A stretch of DNA of 64,000 nucleotides from Pseudoscleropodium purum (lineage: Eukaryota; Streptophyta; Bryopsida; Hypnales; Brachytheciaceae), in assembly GCA_963969395.1 (NCBI GenBank), contig OZ017797.1:37820001-37884000 (forward strand), read 5' to 3'. The position numbers were made by a program, and so were the translations under genes. Every line of letters begins with the position of its first letter. Position 1 is the stretch's first letter. The notes beneath the pieces were generated by a model. That model was given only the letters and a program-made list of their open reading frames with translations. It was not told the DNA's origin and ran no database searches. Shown in pieces: positions 11,341 through 23,748 of this stretch.

Positions 11341-13634
11341 ATGGAGGAGAGTGCGAATGGCAACAGGGGGTCCTTCTTCGCCTGCTACCTGCTGACCTCG
11401 CTCAATCCACGTTACAAGGGATGCCATTACATTGGATTCACGGTGAATCCGCGTCGCCGAATCCGCCAGCACAACGGGGAATTGACGTCCGGTGCGTGGC
11501 GCACACACCGCAAGAGACCTTGGGATATGGTGCTCTGCGTCTACGGGTTTGCTTCGCAGGTACTTGCATTCTCTTTTTTGTGTTGCTGACGTTGATTACG
11601 TAAACTTTCCGAGGCAACATCCTTGGTGACTCCGGATCGAACGGAGAGGAGGCCAATTGTATCTACAAAACCTAAATGCGACACTTTGAGCTTGTTTATT
11701 ATCATGATAATGGTTGTAGTGCAGCTCAGAAGCTCATTATCTTGTTAGAAACTCAACGACGATTCCAGTGCACGAGAGGGTGCATTTTAAGACCATATGC
11801 GAATGGTATAAATGTTCAGAGTTTTACTGGTGTATTACTTAAATTGAACACAAGTTCTGATGTTAGTTCAGTGTACATTCTCAATTCAATATTTGGGGTG
11901 TCACGTTTAGGTACATCTAGCATTTTAGTGCAATGCGAAAGTTTGATTTAGTTCTTAATTATAGTGTTCGGTCCTACTTGAAAGCTCAGTCCTAGTTCCT
12001 GATATGCAATAAGCTACATATATATCGCACAACAACACTATGATATGAGCTTCTGAGCTGTACTACGACAGGGACAGTTGCGTCGCTCCTTGTTATTCCG
12101 TAAGATAACGTCTGACAGAATTCTTTTGGGGTTTATTCTGCAGCTGCATGTGGTCGACGTTGCACTTTTTTTATTGGATTATGTGGCATCACGAAAGATT
12201 TTTTTTGGAGTAAAATTGGTGACTTGATTTATTTGAAGTCTGTGTGAAGGTCATAGAGAAAAATTCAGGTTGTATGCGATGGTCGGAGCTGGTGAGGTGA
12301 TGGTTGCAATTGGGAGCTACTCGGTGCTCCAATCAGCTGAGTGTTTATGTAACGGATGGGCTTATGCAGATATTACGCGCTCTGGAGACGGGGCAGAGCA
12401 TCTCCATGCATATGATGACTTGATATTGGTTGTATTTCAGGTAGAGGCACTACAATTTGAATGGGCCTGGCAACACCCTTTTAAATCGTTGGCTGTAAAG
12501 GAAGCAGCTGCTCGCATTCCGTCATCCGTTCGAGGATTGAAGAAGCAGTTTTATCTGCTGTTTACCATGCTGAACTGTGATAAATGGAGTATCATGGATC
12601 TTAATGTGCAGTTTCTTTCTAGCAAGTATATTGATTATAGGAAAGGTTGTCCAGCGCTGCCTCCACATATGGGCTTGTGCATTGCACCAGTGGATACATT
12701 GCCCATGAGTGCGGAGGAGACTGATTCAGAATTGGATGTTGACGTGGAGAAGGAAAGAAGTTCGGAATCAAACTTTTCTGACACTGAACAGGACGATCCG
12801 GATCTTCCTACTGAAAATCAAAACTGTAGTAGAGGGGAAATAGGAAGATCGCTATTCTGTGATATGGCAGAGAAGCAAAGTGACCCTCTCGATGTCATTG
12901 GGGAGCCTGTTGCGAGCATTTCACGTGCTCCATTCATTGCTCAACAGTTGGTAAATGCTACAGATTTGCCAGCGCAGGCGAAGGTGACGATTCTTGGGGA
13001 TAGAAGAGAGGCGGTAGATTTTCCAGCTGCTGATGACTACACTATTAGAAAGGCACATATGGGGGGCGATGAATTATTCCCACTCTGTTTCAGGCAGGAA
13101 CCAGCGTCCTCATTCAGTGTCCAAGTAGAAGCCTCAGTTTCAGTTGACTTGCATCACATCCTCGAGACTTCACCAAGAAATTTGTGTCGCTCCAAAGATA
13201 TGGCTGTTGAAGATGCTCGTGGTCAGAGCAACACCAAACCGAAGTCAACTTCAGAAGTCTCGGAATCTGAGGACGTAGAAAGGCGAAGCAACTCTTATGG
13301 GGGTGATTGCCTTGAGAGTTTACCTGAGGTTCTTTTGTCTTCGCCTTCTGAGAGTGGTGCTAATGAAATGTCATCAAAGTCTCCGTTTTCAGCGTTTCTC
13401 GAGCAGTATCCCGTGAAGCCACCGAGCTCAATCGTAAGACGTTGTCTTGAGCAGAAATCAAAAGCTCATATTTCAGATTCGAGTGGGTCTATCCGGAACT
13501 TGACTAATGAGGGATTTCCTGAAAATCTGCCAAGCACCCCTCCTCTTAGGTCACGGGTGGTGGTTGTGATACCTGATTTTACTCCGAGTGCTCCTTCAAG
13601 AGAAGTGATTGACTTGACAGACTCTCCATTCTGA
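11341..13634 (+). CDS. SLX1: SLX1-type GIY-YIG structure-specific endonuclease subunit
   Basis: Catalytic subunit family of the SLX1-SLX4 nuclease, which cuts branched DNA such as Holliday junctions and flaps in the nucleus. Two exons, 11341-11559 and 12441-13634, join in phase 0 to 470 residues. The GIY-YIG domain (about 13-100) shows ACYLL, HYIGFT, RRIRQHNGEL, GAWRTHRKRPW and, across the junction, ALQFEWAWQHP, all in SLX1 order. The remaining ~350 residues are acidic and serine-rich, with no obvious cysteine-rich RING/PHD region, unlike the C-terminal zinc finger of yeast and animal SLX1. The protein ends in VIDLTDSPF, whose VIDLT matches a SUMO-interacting motif. The 881-bp intron begins at GTACTT. 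The 5' region abuts the duplicated hydroxylase exon. The GIY-YIG assignment is firm; the function of the long tail is not known. Confidence 0.88.
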
Positions 13635-13639
13635 ATCAG

Positions 13640-15955
13640 GGTTCTTCTTGACACGTATGCCATTTGCCATTTGTAAGTGCCTTTTCTCATGCCACTCTTC
13701 TCAATGGTTTTCCGTTTTAATTCCTGCAAATTTCCAATTCTGAGGGGGTAAATTCAATCGGCAATCAATTGTGGAGTAAATTGTCCTCCGCTATTTATGA
13801 CTTAACAAAATCAGCAATTCTTAGAGCACCTGTACTGAAATCTTACGTAACCACATATGATATAATGTATTTGATATGTTCATTTCAGATAACTGACGTC
13901 GGCAACCGTTTGAGAGATTGATGCGGAGATGAACAGTGATGAAGAATCACCCCATTTGGGGAGTCCAGTCTTTGAGCTCCTGCCTATGTAGAGCCAAAAA
14001 TTCTTCAGATATCAAGTTCAACAGTTGCTCACCGCCTGTAGATCTCGAGACATTCTTGTTCTTCATACCAAAGCAGGTGTGACTTGTACTATTGTCTCTC
14101 CATGTTGACCATCTCTAAGTGTTTATTTTACAATATTCGCTTCGTAGTATATTTTTGAGCTTTGTGTAGTGAAGTGTGACTGGGTAAATTCTGAGGAAAG
14201 CACACTTTCCGTGGGCAGTCTAGCTATGTATAGTACAAGAGATTCCTTGAAGCCCACATTGACAGTCTGCGTATGCTATGAACGATCAGGTGGTATCAAT
14301 CCGAGTGGAAGCAAAGCTGTCATGATTCGCTGCAATCGCATTTCCCAACATAAGGTAAGCACATATAAGTGCATTCTGTGTACATAACATACTTGAATAA
14401 GAGGAGCCAGGTAACCTTTCTACAGTGCTCTACAGAAGCCCTGTAACACAAATATATTCGTGTTACAGTGGCCTTGATATGTGGGAAAATTTTCATTCGA
14501 GACTGTTGAGGGAGCGGGAGGTGCGGAAAGGAAAAGGTACTGCGGCCAAACAGTTCAAGAATGTCATGTAGATGATAATGGCAATCTGAATTTATTTATT
14601 TTCCTAGTGTCTTTCGGTTAGCAGGATCCACCTTAGTTTGGGGTTTGCAGAGACACGGAAACAGTTTGCCTCGCTCGTGTGTTCCAAAGTTGATGTTCAT
14701 CTGTAGAAAATGTAGTACAAAACTCTTTTGCTCTTTGTGTTAGCTTTCTAAAGCATTTTTACATAAATCTGAACTTATGCTCTCATATGTAATGGGAACT
14801 AATGTTCTCTGACTCACAACCTAAATTTGAATGTTTTTCGCAGTTTCTTTGGAGGAAGTGTACCGGTATGTCGTGACAGAAAGAGAAGCATGCTAATTAG
14901 CGAGGTTAGAGAACCGAGGGTTTCATTCACAAAAGGAACATGTGAATAGTGTGGCTATACGAGTGCTTACATGGTAGAGACTGAATCCAGCGAACAAATA
15001 CTTGCGAACAACAAAAAGTGTCCGATGGAAGGGTTCTTGTAGAAACGAGGAAGACACTATTCATCGAATCGAACTACTTGCACTATTTTCGTACTTTTGG
15101 GAGATAGTTTGGCTTTCTTGTTTAGCACCTGGAAACAATATCACGGACACCCTATTGTGCCATTCAAAGAAGTTTTCATAATATAGAATACAATTGGCAT
15201 GTTTTTTTGTCTTGCATAATTAACATTCAATTTTTATGCAATCTCAATCAAGCATATCAAATTCAGTGTCTGAAAAATTAAAACTCCAGTTTTTGGTGAA
15301 ATGTTGCATTTCATATTCATGATTACTGATTGAAAAATATTGTAGATAAATTTTCTAAATTTGATTGCATATATATGTTTGAAGCATCCATATGTACTTA
15401 TTTCCTTCCAACAGTTCAAAATTCCATGTACAGAGTACAAAGCGCCATTGCTTTTTGAGCTTATTTTAACTAGTTTTCTCAAACCATGGAATTTTTATGT
15501 TTGCAGAGGTATCAGTTCCTTTCACATGAACCCACTGCTACAAACACTGCTAATTGTCCCAATAATTCAAGTTTGGTATTTACATTCTATTGCCATAATA
15601 AATAAATTGGTTATGGGTAGAACCACCCATTACCAACCAGGGACCCATACCCAACCTGTGCAGCTGAAAATAGTTGCATCCAAGACCGGAACAAATTTCC
15701 AACCATGTGCAGCTGGAAATAGTTACAACCAAGACCGGAACAAATTTCCAACCAAAGTGTAAAAATGTGTTTTTCCACCTTTTCAAAATTGGGATTAATG
15801 AAGTCATGGAAATTTACATTGCCTTATACTGCTCCAGACCATACGTGGAATTCCTAAAGTGGTCGCACGGTTACGATTCATTTGCTCCGTTTCTGGACAC
15901 GGTAATGGATGTCAAATCAATCTCCTAATTTCGCTGCACAGCTTAGAAGTACATG
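13640..15955. other. Intergenic region between convergent SLX1 and bL29c genes
   Basis: The first few hundred bases are probably the SLX1 3' UTR. The GC content around 13.9-15.1 kb is closer to transcribed DNA than to the AT-rich spacers, but no frame carries a recognisable protein. It contains a duplicated 48-bp unit at 15659-15754. The distal part is the likely 3' flank of the minus-strand bL29 gene. Confidence 0.45.
15659..15754. repeat. Two-copy 48-bp tandem duplication
   Basis: Two adjacent units (15659-15706 and 15707-15754) both begin GTGCAGCTG and share CCAAGACCGGAACAAATTTC, differing at only a few positions. The small number of differences suggests a fairly recent local duplication. 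It lies just outside the 3' end of the bL29 gene, and no function is evident. Confidence 0.8.
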
Positions 15956-15960
15956 GAGGT

Positions 15961-17046
15961 TTACTTCTTTTGTTGTTCGGCTAAAGTAGCAGCGTACGAT
16001 GGCGGAGGTCTAATGACAATGTTCCTCTTCCACTCCCTATCAAGCTTCCTGGATTCCCTAAGACCAATTCCTCTTTCAATTTCCCTCTCCCGCTTGACCG
16101 TCAACATCCGTGCAATCTGCCAATGCCAACAACAAATAGCGTTAACTTCGAGAACCACGACTAGCTACGTTCAACTCTCCTCAAAAGTGGGTTTCAGACC
16201 TTGCGGAACGGGTGTTGAAAGACAATGTGGTCAAACTTGCTACTAAACAATCACACCATTGAACAACATGGAAGCTTTTAAGGACCCTATGCAGTCCTTA
16301 TCACGGTTAACCTTAACATGATTAACAAGTGAGCTAATTTCCTTCGTCACCTAAGAGATGATGAACAACATGAGAAATGACTTACAGTTTGATGTTCAAT
16401 TGAACACAGTCCCATTACGGGCGAGGAGAGCAAACAAGACCAAGAATTCTGTGCCCACTCTAAAATTGCACATTTCCGCATTCTCGCTCCCTATTGCAAG
16501 CATCCACTGCGGACTACCCCCGCATTCAACCGAGTCTAAACCCCTAATGATTTTAAGAATCGCAATGCTAAATTTATTCACACAGTACACTTCAACTTCA
16601 CCATGTACATTGCCCCACTAGACAAAATGAAATCACAGAACGAGAATTGACAGAATCAGAGAAAAAAACGGTGCAACCAGCGAACCACTCACATTCTTCC
16701 GGATCCTTCGAAACTCGCTGCTCTTGAACTCCTGCCGCGTGGCCTGCTTGGTCCGCAACAGGAAGAGCTCTCCCTTCAAGTCCACCACCGTAAGATTAAT
16801 ATCCTCATCGCTCATCTTCCGCACTTCCACGAGCTCCTCCTCGCGCTTGGCCATGTTGACCACCAAAGAAGCCCCATTGCGCACCTGAGTCTTCGGAATC
16901 TGCGACACGGACAGCGACTTCACTCCTTGGTTGAAGAACGGGGACGCAAGCGAAACGCGCGCGTTGCGAGTGACGGAGCCGGACACTGATGGTGCCGAGG
17001 TGCACACCGCCGCGGGAGCGCGGATTGCGTCGGCCAGACACGCCAT
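15961..17046 (-). CDS. RPL29: Chloroplast 50S ribosomal protein bL29 (nucleus-encoded)
   Basis: Large-subunit protein of the plastid ribosome, located near the peptide exit tunnel. Two exons, 16693-17046 and 15961-16116, separated by a 576-bp intron, join in phase 0 to 169 residues. The first ~65 residues are rich in Ala, Ser, Val and Arg and nearly free of acidic residues, as expected of a plastid transit peptide. The mature region has the bL29 pattern: EELVEVRKMSDEDIN, then a long helix with LKGELFLLRTKQAT and EFRRIRKN, joining across the intron to IARMLTVKREREIE. A plastid-type C-terminal extension (WKRNIVIRPPPSYAATL) follows. Start at ATG 17046, the first Met in frame before the transit-like segment. 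bL29 is a single-copy housekeeping gene in most plants. Confidence 0.93.
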
Positions 17047-17049
17047 TTG

Positions 17050-19245
17050 TGGGCAAATGGACACAACCCTAAATTGCGTAGCGATGGAGGAAGGAAGGAA
17101 GAGAGCGCGAGAGGGGGAATTGGTGCAAGCGCAATCGGGGGTACGGGGCGAAACTCTCCGTTGCGGATAAGGTTGGGAATGGCGTTTTTCCACCGGGAAG
17201 ACGCCACAGCCACCCCACCCCACCCAACAGATGGAGCCCTGGAGGGCCGAGAAAACGGCATTTGGATGACTTTTTGCACTTGTAGAATGAGGAAAATTAA
17301 CAATTTTACATCCAACTTTGGGGGGAGCTGCTTGAATGCATTTGTAGGTGAGGCACTAAACCCATCCCACTAAGGGTCAAAATGCAGGATTTTTTACCCA
17401 AGGGAAAATACTGAAATTTTTTATTTTTCACAAAATTTTTTTGCAAATTTTGAATTCATATTTGCAATTACAAACCCCATATTAGCTAGGAGGGGTCTAG
17501 AACATACACTCAAAATAGGGGGCTTTTTTCTACATTTATCCTTAGTGAATCCCAAAATTACCACTTGTTGAGCCCACTTCATGAGTTGGAGTTAGTATCT
17601 TGCCATTTGTAGAGGATAGTATTGAAAATTCCCTCATTGCAATATTATTGACTTTTGTAGACAAGGTATTTAACCCCATAAGGACAGATTGGTTATTGTA
17701 GAAATCATCGTTTTTGAATATAGTATGAATCATGTCCCATGTCTAATCCAAAAACACTCTAATTGGAAGTCAAACTATTGTACAAGACCTTCTCTTTTTA
17801 CACAAAATTTCAAGGATGAATATCTACACTTTTGTCTTATGTAGAAAGATTCTTTCTCATCCATTGTAAACTTCTAGACCATTGTGTTGTTGTAGCTAGG
17901 GTTAACCCCTAGCTAAATCTACTATTTAAAGATAATAATAAGACTATTTAATTTATAATAAAAATTTGTTATGTCTTCAAAATTGATTGACATCATTGAT
18001 TCATCTAGGACATTCTTTCTTCTTTTCATTGACATATTGTCTAGTTAATTTCAGAATACTCCTTTAAGTTTCCACATGGTCCAAAGCATCTACTTCCATA
18101 TTTATAGGCATTGAAATTATTCATATATCATTTTGTTTTGGAGAAGGCAAAAATTAAAACAATTGATCTTCATTTTGTACCAAGTTTTCTTGGTATTACA
18201 ACAAAAATTGCTTCAAAATTTTGCTCCAAATCATAAAGCATTCAATGACCAAAATAATCACTTTATAGGAATATAGATAAAGTTGTATTTTTCATCCTAT
18301 TTAGATACACTGCACCTATTATATAAAACTCGTATATTCTCAATAATAGAAACCATCTTCCCCATTGAATGTCCACTTTTATAGGAAATATTCACGCCAA
18401 AGACATATATCTTATACTTTGAGTGGAATATAAAAGCCCCATTCAAATCCAAAATTCAAAATAATTATATTCTCCTTTAAATCTAGTCTTCCAACACGGT
18501 TGCAATTATTTCATCCCTCTCTAAATTGAGATGTGCTCCTTTGGAGTGAAGAAACCTATATTGGCTACATACCATATCTAGCTATTTAGGTTGGTATTTC
18601 ATTCTAAATAAGAGTTAATTAAAGTTGAAAAAATAAGTTTGTTGAATGTGAAAAATAATTATGTATCTTAAAAATTCACGTTTTCTCTGTACTATTTTTT
18701 GTTTATTGTTAAATTTCCGTACAAAATTATTTTTTGATGAAACTGATACCAGATATGGTAGTGCTCGAAATATCACTTTGTTGTGCTCATTTCCATAATT
18801 TCGTTTCCAGAGTAACACTAATTTTGCACCTTCACTAATACGACAACCCAGTGTGCCCTCACCAGGAACCCAAGCTCTGGCAATGCGAAACTTCCCTTCA
18901 CCCCCACCTGCTTTGACAATACCGAGCTTGAATGCCGATTCCATTGAACGAAGTTGCGATCGAACCAGTCCATCCCCTCCATCCTCACTCTCGCCGTCAC
19001 TCACTATTTCCAACCCAAAAATTCGCCATCGAATTCGCCGCAACCAAAGCCTCTGATGAGCCCTTCAATCCGCCACCATTCCACCATTCCCAGACTGATG
19101 AATCTCGTACGTCATTTCATAGAGGAGCTCCCCATCAGCTGTGTGGTTTTCAAACACGCAAGTGACATTGCGCAAGATGCGAATTGCAGAGAGGTAGTAT
19201 AGTAGTGATGGTGATGATGTGAGCGATTTGGAGAAGTGGAGGTGG
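17050..19245. other. Intergenic region between divergent bL29c and DHHC genes
   Basis: The flanks (about 17.05-17.25 and 18.85-19.24 kb) are less AT-rich and probably hold the promoters and 5' UTRs of the two outward-facing genes. The middle is AT-rich without a recognisable coding frame. Open frames here overlap each other on both strands and show no codon structure. Confidence 0.5.
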
Positions 19246-19247
19246 GG

Positions 19248-22200
19248 ATGACGCAATGGTGGCTGCTCGGGGCGTACCTCAGCTTCTGCCCCTTGCTGCT
19301 CATGGTGCTCCTGTGCGGAGATCGCCCTGTTTTCTACGGAACCTTCGTGCAACGCGTCCATGATTTTCTCCTGGGGGGAGCTTGCGAGTTTGGCCAGTAA
19401 GTTTCACATTGTCTGTCGGGGATCGTGTGTGCGTGGTTTGCAATTCTCCGGCGATTGGTTTTGTAGGGGTTGGGTTTCAGGGTTTAGGGTTGATGGCGCG
19501 GGGGAATTACCAATTTGGGTGAGTGATGGAGTTTCTTCTGGGTTTCACTGATGGTAGCGGTTTTTGAAAGATAGTCGATGTGTGTTGCTGTGCGTGCAGG
19601 AGATTGGTAGGTCTTTGTTGCGGTGCGAAAGGGAGAAATGCTTGTGCTGCAGCGGAGAGCTATTGTTGCGAGAAACCCAACCCTGCATTACAGGTGCAAA
19701 TAATATTAACCCTGAAGTCTACTTTACACAAAAGTTTATTCCTTAGTCAGCTTTGAACGAAGGAGACGTTTCATTATAGGGCATCCTTTGATTGCATCCC
19801 TTAAACTGTGAAAATACGGATATGATCTACAAGGATTTCATTTTGATTTATGTTGTTTGGATTGTTTCCAAGAGCAATTGATTTTGTGATTGATTTTATG
19901 ATTTTTGGAGTTGTATAGAATTAGTTTGAATTTTTAGAGTCACCATGGTGTATTTCCAAATCTATGCTCTAGATTATGCGTATCCTGACGTTCCCAACTC
20001 CTTAAATCCTTGCCTGCAAACATTTAACCAAGGTACTTTCCAAAAATGGGATCTTAAGCATATGGCAGATGGCATTGGTTTAAGGTTGCTACTTGAATGA
20101 TATTGAGTGAAATCATGAGCTTATGGTTTAATGAGCTAGGGAATTGGAACATCTACCATATGCAGTGCAAAGGTTTTCCTTAGTCAGCTTGAATATATGT
20201 GAAGTATCTGTTGTTTGATAAATTTATTAATTCGGTGGTATTGGCATCCTTCAATTGCAGTGTGTACTTTTTAATGTGATATATGATCCGTCTGTTGCCA
20301 TCATGTTATGAAACCAGTTCGCTTTGAATGTTTTCTGCAGTTGTTCTACTTGGGCTTACTTGGTGGTTGCTATTTTACACTGACGTACACTTCCCTGCAA
20401 TATATCCCCGGTCCCTACATATCCGCATACCACAGGTGCCACTACATACACCGCATTTCAATGATGTATACTGAGTATCTACATGTCGCTCTCTAGTTTT
20501 TATGTTAGAATATCAGAGGCCAAATGACCTTTCTAAAGCAGTGGTTCAATCACAAAAGAACCCTTGACAAAGTTTTTAATGTTAAACTAATAGGCATTGG
20601 ATTCATATAGTCCTCATGCTGAAGTAATGTTGAGGTATTGTGATTGTAATGCAAATGGTGTTAGGTTCATGTCAGTGTGATGTCAGTGTCATTGGCATTA
20701 ACTTTATGTTACATTGGCAGCTATTAAGTCAACTTTTGGTTCAACATGGATTTAACATCATCTGAGTATTGACCTAATGCTCTATTTATTTAACTTGCCA
20801 CGAATAACTTTGTGAATCTAAATGGGGGATCTTTGGATGTCTGTTTGATTGGCGCTCTGCAGATACGTTGGTCCAGTTGCTGCATCCCTTGGACTGTGCT
20901 TGTTCCTTCTGACGAGCTTCACAGATCCGGGAGTGATCAATAAGTTCACAGTGAAGTCTCATCTCGGGGTGTACCCTTTTGACAATGTTCTCTATGAGAA
21001 AAAATCCTGCTCTACTTGCAATATTTCTCGGTGGGTTGATGGGGGCATTCTCTGAATTATCTGTGTAGTCTGAAAGTGTTGGGTTTACAATTGCAAGGCA
21101 TATTTAAAAAGCTTTCTGTTATTTCCTAAATCTTGGTCTCCTGTATTGTGCAGGCCAGCTAGATCAAAGCATTGTAGCATCTGCAATAGATGTGTCGCTC
21201 GTTTTGATCACCATTGTGCTTGGATGGTTAGTAGTTCAATTCACAGTTCTTGGTATCTCCATCTTCAAAATTCATGATGTTAACCATACGACGTTCTACT
21301 TTCATGCTTCTAGTGTCCATTTCATCGTGCTTCTAGTGACGACTGGAGGTGAAACTGCCATTCACTGATATTTTGATGCAATTTTAATAATATTGGGGCA
21401 CGATTTTAAATTATGTGTTGGCAGAACAACTGTATTGGAGAAAGCAATCTGCGTTATTTCTTGTCATTTCTTGGCTGGTGAGTTTCTATCTTGAGTCTTT
21501 TTGGTGTTTTTAAGGCTCTGCACTTCTGTCTCTTAAGGATCATTCAAACCAAATTTTAGGATCACATCTAAGAGTTTCACTAGACCCCGAAGATCCCAAG
21601 CTGAAAATAAAAATTCCACTTTGGAAAGGTTAAAGTTAATTATAGTAAGGTTCAAAACATATGTTTTTTTGTTAAGAGATGATTTCGTCAGCCTAATTGG
21701 TACGTTTGTTACCTTGAAACTTTCTAAACGCTTTAATTTTAAACTCCTATGGATATAGGCAATTAGGGGTTAAGATTCCTCTTAGGCATCCCTACTTTTA
21801 TCTTATATGCATCTCAAAATCATTGCAGTTCATTCCACCGTCCTCTTCAAACCGCATATCTTTACTCTATGGAAATGATTACTTTTAACATTTTGAGTTT
21901 GTGTATACTCAGGCATGTACTATTGTTGTGGTACGGAGTTTGGGTGCTTGTAATGATTCTATCGGGTCGAATTGAAGAACGAGGTGTCGTTCGGGCAATA
22001 AGATGTAAGATTCGTTTTACTCCCAGAGGAGGGTTCTGTGTCTGGCGGAACTGGATTTCCTATAAATTTGTGATTTCTGGTGTTAGACGGACTGACGATT
22101 AGTCTTGCTAGATTAATCAAGCTTTATTTGACATCAACCTTTTTTGGGTTTTAGGGTATATTGGCAGGCCGGCAACGTTCCACGACATATACCCACATGT

Positions 22201-23545
22201 TGTGCAGGTGTGCTGGTTTTGACCTAGTTACCAATATACCTAGGACACTCGCTATGTGTATTTGCATGATTATATCTTGGTGCCATAGGAGTATTTTTGT
22301 TGCTCACTGTAGGAGTATTTTGAATCAGCAGCTGTCTAGGAGGTCGTGGGAATAGGTTAACTTTAATGATTTTGGTTTCTTAGCAAATGTCGTGAAGGAC
22401 ATGAATTGGATTCCAAAGAGTGTTTCATCACTTGCTACATGTTACAGTGATTACAGCGAACCTAATTTGGGACATGGTGGGTTGGAACAGTGGTTATTGG
22501 CCTACTATTCAACACAAGTGTTACTGCTGATATTTATGCTGGTGATATCCTTTCTAATTTTGGTTTTCTTCGGTTACCACCTGAACCTTGTGATGTACAA
22601 TACAACGACAAATGAAGTAATGTCCCTTTCCTTTCTATTGCTGTTTGTTACAGTTGAATTTGCTAGGATGGTTGTTTAATCCATTTGCAGAAGACATTTT
22701 TATTCCTGTATGCTAGACTGACCAAGATTGGCCGCTTTCATGTATATAAGAGTTGTGATAAATCGTCTAAGAAGCGGTAACAAAATTTACGAATAGAAAG
22801 AAAAAGAAATCATACCCTACAATATTGAATGATAGAATTACGTTTTTAAAATCATGTACTTGACAATGAACCTTTTTATGCTGAGATTGGGCACGAGAGG
22901 TTAAATTTCAGATTCCAGTAGGATTTAAGGTAATCACACCTAATTGCAACACCTTTCTAATGTGATCCGAAATTTTGAACAATGAGAGTACATGTTGGCT
23001 TTGAGAATGTACAACCTACCTCCAACATCAAAACTGGCATCAATTTCAGATGATCTACTCATTTAACTTTGCATATGGTATCCAAGTAATGCATTCTTTG
23101 GTGCCTTAAAAATCCTCTTCAATTTTCTAACTTGAATATTAAAAACTCCGAACATTTAAATAATAGCAACTACGCTCTTTACTAAAGTGTTGCAATGAGA
23201 TGCGGTTCTTTTAGTGTGGTTGTAGAGAGCATCATCTGTGATTCCTGTTCCCCTGATGGTCGTGTGATTTGTTGTTCCATGCAGACGTACAAGTGGGATA
23301 GGGTGCGGCATTGGCAAGCAGAAGTGGAAGAGTCTAAGCAAGCTAGTGAAGTGAGCGACTCTCCGTCCAAGGAGCCAAGTCCAGGTAAGTGTGGTTGGTT
23401 ACGTTGTAACAGTTGTTGGGGAACTAGTCCCAAGTTAGAAGAGAAAAATATCTACGATAGAGGTATTTGGAAGAACTTTGTTGAGGTTTTCAATCCTCGG
23501 GGATTCAAACGTTCAGTCAAACATATTCAAAGGAAACGACAGTAG
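19248..23545 (+). CDS. DHHC-type protein S-acyltransferase (PAT)
   Basis: Integral membrane enzyme that transfers palmitate to cysteines of target proteins. Ten exons: 19248-19396, 19600-19693, 20341-20435, 20863-21030, 21154-21226, 21425-21477, 21913-22004, 22155-22207, 22491-22616, 23285-23545. They total 1164 nt, 387 residues plus stop. Hydrophobic segments lie near 4-23 and 85-105, a further one at about 115-130, and two after the catalytic domain, including [20 protein letters not shown]. The cysteine-rich domain runs [21 protein letters not shown] to DHHC at residues 187-190, followed by [23 protein letters not shown] before the second membrane segment resembles the plant PAT11-like group. 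The lysine/arginine-rich tail ([14 protein letters not shown]) is probably cytosolic. ATG 19248 is chosen because it starts directly before the first membrane segment and gives a consistent phase throughout. Confidence 0.9.
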
Positions 23546-23721
23546 CCATTTTCTACTGTCACAGTTGCGGAAGGATCAACATTCATTTATTATTTCTACT
23601 TTTTCTTTGTAAGGTCATAGGTCACCGCATTCTTGTCCTGGAAGTTCCATTATAATTCTCTCATGTCTTGCAAATCAAACATGCTTAGGTCCGATACATT
23701 TTTGGAATTCCAAGGGTGCTG

Positions 23722-23748
23722 TTTTAGGGTTTAGGGTTTAGGGTTTAG
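23722..23748. repeat. Interstitial telomere-type repeat (TTTAGGG)n
   Basis: Three to four consecutive TTTAGGG units, the Arabidopsis-type plant telomere repeat, just 3' of the DHHC gene. A single TTTAGGG-like telo-box also occurs in the first intron of that gene, around 19475-19490. The tract is too short to be a former chromosome end. Confidence 0.8.
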
